Assembly: GCA_020025715.1 (NCBI GenBank)
Contig: JAHHRQ010000024.1
Span: 1-24,949, forward strand
Direction: 5' to 3'
Length of the DNA stretch: 24,949 nt
Source of the DNA: Oscillospiraceae bacterium
Lineage (GTDB): Bacteria > Bacillota > Clostridia > Oscillospirales > Oscillospiraceae
A program made the translations under genes and the position numbers. Below, in pieces: positions 23,331-24,949 of this stretch (positions are counted from its first letter, which is position 1; every line of letters starts with the position of its first letter). Below the pieces are notes generated by a model that saw only the letters and a program-made list of their open reading frames with translations, did not search any database and was not told where the DNA came from.

Positions 23331-23714
23331 ATGAAAATACAGAAATCTTCTGAGGACTATCTGGAAGCTATGCTGATGCTCAAGGAGAAAAAAGGCTATA
23401 TCCGCTCCATAGATGTGGCACAGCAGCTCTCTGTTACAAAACCAAGTGTCAGCTATGCTACCAAGAGACTCCGTGAAAACGGATACATAACTATGGATAA
23501 AGACGGCCTTATCGGCCTTACTGACAGCGGTATGGAAATCGCCTCCAAAATGTACGACAGACATCGCAATCTTACAGCATTTCTTATAAAGCTGGGCGTT
23601 AACGAAGCTCAGGCAATGGAGGACGCATGTAAAATTGAGCATGATATAAGCCAAGAGAGTTTTGAGGCCATAAAACGCCATGCGGCAAAAGCCATTGAAA
23701 ACGAGGATACTTGA
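23331..23714 (+). CDS. DtxR/MntR-family metal-dependent transcriptional regulator
   Basis: This protein has a winged helix (SEDYLEAMLMLKEKKGYIRS, then QQLSVTKPSVSYATKRLRENGY) and a dimerisation domain with metal ligands: Asp and Glu in EDYLE, His in YDRHRNL, and CKIEH. The last motif has Cys where Bacillus subtilis MntR has Glu99, as in DtxR/IdeR, while the N-terminal EDYLE is MntR-like. Manganese versus iron therefore cannot be assigned. There is no SH3-like third domain. I choose the ATG at 23331 (127 residues) because AGGTGA sits six bases upstream; the in-frame GTG at 23322 falls inside that ribosome site. The 3' end overlaps the next gene. Confidence 0.9.
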   Translation: MKIQKSSEDYLEAMLMLKEKKGYIRSIDVAQQLSVTKPSVSYATKRLRENGYITMDKDGLIGLTDSGMEIASKMYDRHRNLTAFLIKLGVNEAQAMEDACKIEHDISQESFEAIKRHAAKAIENEDT

Positions 23715-24354
23715 CAGAAGCTTCTATCTTGAGCCTGCACTGACGGCATCCGCCGCCCTTCTGGGAAAGCTCCTTGTCCACGAGACTGAGGAGGGCATTA
23801 CCGCAGGCATGATTGTGGAAACTGAGGCATACATAGGACCCGACGATGACGGCGCCCATTCCTACGGAGGAAGAAGAACTGCAAGGACTGAAATTCAGTT
23901 TGGGCAGGGTGGCTTTGCATATGTTTTCCCCATCTACGGCATGTATTACTGCTTTAATGCGGTGCTTGGCGGGGTGGATGTGCCGGAGGTGTGCCTTGTG
24001 CGGGCGCTGGAACCGGTAGAAGGCATTGAGCTTATGAAAAAGCGGCGGGGGACGGATAGGGTTTTAAACCTGTGTTCAGGCCCCGGCAAGCTGTGTAAGG
24101 CTCTGGGGATAGGAAAGGCGGAGTACGGCCTTGACCTCTGCAAAAGCAATCTGTATATTGCAGATTATAAAAGCTTTCGTCCGGAGGAAATTGCAGTTTC
24201 CCCCAGAATTAACATTGACTATGCGGAAAAGTGCCGTGATTATCCATGGAGATTTTATCTAAAGGATAATCCCAATGTGTCCAAAGTTCAGAAGCGTTTT
24301 GAATCTGTGGGAACATTAAACGAAATAGACCCAAATAAAACCGGGAAGGTATGA
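23680..24354 (+). CDS. mpg: 3-methyladenine DNA glycosylase (AAG/MPG family)
   Basis: This 224-residue base-excision repair enzyme removes alkylated purines. Family signatures are LLGKLLV (27-33), IVETEAYIGPDDDGAHSYGG (from 45, with the catalytic Glu in ETEAY), AYVFPIYGMYYCFN and LCSGPGKLCKALGI. Length is normal for bacterial MPG. The start at 23680 overlaps the metal regulator by 35 bases and has only a weak GAGG upstream; a TTG at 23695 is an alternative. The overlap implies co-transcription with the regulator. The stop codon lies inside the 5' arm of the terminator hairpin. Confidence 0.93.
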   Translation: MRQKPLKTRILDRSFYLEPALTASAALLGKLLVHETEEGITAGMIVETEAYIGPDDDGAHSYGGRRTARTEIQFGQGGFAYVFPIYGMYYCFNAVLGGVDVPEVCLVRALEPVEGIELMKKRRGTDRVLNLCSGPGKLCKALGIGKAEYGLDLCKSNLYIADYKSFRPEEIAVSPRINIDYAEKCRDYPWRFYLKDNPNVSKVQKRFESVGTLNEIDPNKTGKV

Positions 24355-24379
24355 AAATCATACCTTCCCGATTTTTTTT
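24342..24379. terminator. Bidirectional terminator between convergent genes
   Basis: CGGGAAGGTATGA (24342-24354) pairs perfectly with TCATACCTTCCCG (24358-24370) around AAA, with eight T at 24372-24379. It serves the plus-strand glycosylase gene and sits at the end of the minus-strand membrane gene, though the minus-side U-tract is poor. Confidence 0.92.
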
Positions 24380-24851
24380 ATTCACCGAATTCGTCCTCGT
24401 CGGTTTCCTTGTCGATTTTGTTTTTCTTGTGTTTATAAAGGGCGGAAGTAATGCTGAGAGCCGCAAAAACCAGAACACTTACAAGAATAAACATCATTGC
24501 TAAGGTTGCGAGAGAGCCGATTAAGGCGTGATATCTGTGGTAGCTTACAATGAACCAGAAAATTCCAACTGCAAGGCCGGCTCCGAGGCTTAAAAGCAGG
24601 TTGGTTTTAAAATCAGGCTTCAGCTTTCTGTCCCAGATGCCGTTTTTTATGCAGGCTGAAACAAAATAAACGGAAACGACTGTCAAAATAATAGCTTCGC
24701 TGCCTATATACTGAAAACCACCGTTTCCCATGGCAACCTGTACATAAATGGATATTATAAGCCCCCATAATAAAAGCCAGAAACTGTTTTTTTCAAATTT
24801 TAAGAGCTTCTGCTCCTGCATTTCATCAATATTGCTTTTAGTTTTCTTCAT
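24378..24851 (-). CDS. DUF6773-like membrane protein
   Basis: The preferred start (ATG at 24851, MKKTKSNIDEMQEQ) gives 157 residues; GGGAGG lies 9 bases upstream, and in-frame starts at 24860 and 24881 sit on or before that site. An N-terminal charged segment with DEMQEQKLLKFEKN is followed by four membrane spans (about residues 23-40, 52-66, 85-101 and 112-134) and a charged tail (KHKKNKIDKETDEDEFGE). The layout matches small clostridial proteins labelled DUF6773, which usually follow an XRE regulator gene as here. The start overlaps the stop of that regulator by 14 bases. Function unknown. Confidence 0.75.
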   Translation of the reverse strand: MKKTKSNIDEMQEQKLLKFEKNSFWLLLWGLIISIYVQVAMGNGGFQYIGSEAIILTVVSVYFVSACIKNGIWDRKLKPDFKTNLLLSLGAGLAVGIFWFIVSYHRYHALIGSLATLAMMFILVSVLVFAALSITSALYKHKKNKIDKETDEDEFGE

Positions 24852-24949
24852 CGCTTTCATCCTCCCAAAACAGTTCGTCAAGTCCTGCGTCTAATGCTCT
24901 GCATATTTTGAGACACAGTTTAATTGTAGGGTTGTATTCGCCTTTTTCT
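24838..24949 (-). CDS. XRE-family transcriptional regulator, C-terminal end (partial)
   Basis: The last 36 codons are visible, ending at 24838. They read EKGEYNPTIKLCLKICRALD, then a DELFWEDE tail, the end of a compact Cro/CI-type helix-turn-helix protein (usual pattern GxYNPSLKLCLKIAxAL, then LDELFW). The N-terminal HTH lies beyond the right edge. It overlaps the membrane protein gene, so the two form a coupled pair. Confidence 0.8.
   Translation of the reverse strand, partial: EKGEYNPTIKLCLKICRALDAGLDELFWEDESDEEN

Overview
The window looks like chromosomal DNA of a Gram-positive anaerobe of the class Clostridia, probably near the Oscillospiraceae. The reasons are strong AGGAGG-type ribosome sites, intrinsic terminators after nearly every transcription unit, clostridial lipoprotein types, a Kdp potassium pump and a dlt-like envelope-acylation operon. 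No mobile element, rRNA, tRNA or CRISPR array was seen.

Layout. (1) 1-1776, minus strand: two overlapping AraC-family regulators. The upstream one carries two AraC helix-turn-helix domains; the second runs off the left edge. Their promoter holds an exact 10-bp direct repeat at 21-bp spacing. (2) 1956-10551, plus strand: the potassium module. A structured leader with an attenuator-like terminator precedes kdpDE. After a terminator, a block of TTAACA repeats and an extended -10 promoter lead into a 32-codon membrane ORF, then kdpF, kdpA, kdpB and kdpC. (3) 10691-15783: a five-gene peptide/nickel-type ABC importer behind a promoter and a leader of tandem hairpins. (4) 15822-23265: an eight-gene unit bounded by two good promoters and one terminator. 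It encodes two transglutaminase-like exported proteins, a small lipoprotein, a DltA-like adenylating enzyme, a carrier protein, an MBOAT acyltransferase, a DltD-like SGNH protein and an aspartate/glutamate-type racemase. (5) 23265-24379: a DtxR/MntR-type regulator overlapping a 3-methyladenine DNA glycosylase gene. (6) 24378-24949, minus strand: a DUF6773-like membrane protein and the end of an XRE-type regulator.

The most interesting part is unit 4. It has the logic of teichoic-acid D-alanylation: adenylate, load a carrier, transfer across the membrane with an MBOAT, hand to an SGNH transferase. Several parts differ. The adenylating enzyme lacks the D-Ala-selecting Cys (Gly274) and has Lys206 in the amino-acid pocket. 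The MBOAT is AlgI-sized and carries the C-terminal FxYxxF acyl-shuttle motif fused to itself, which replaces DltX. The SGNH protein has Cys63 where Ser is expected. A racemase closes the operon. I infer a candidate envelope modification with an acidic D-amino acid (D-Asp or D-Glu), coupled to surface transglutaminase-like proteins. The substrate and polymer are not shown by the sequence.
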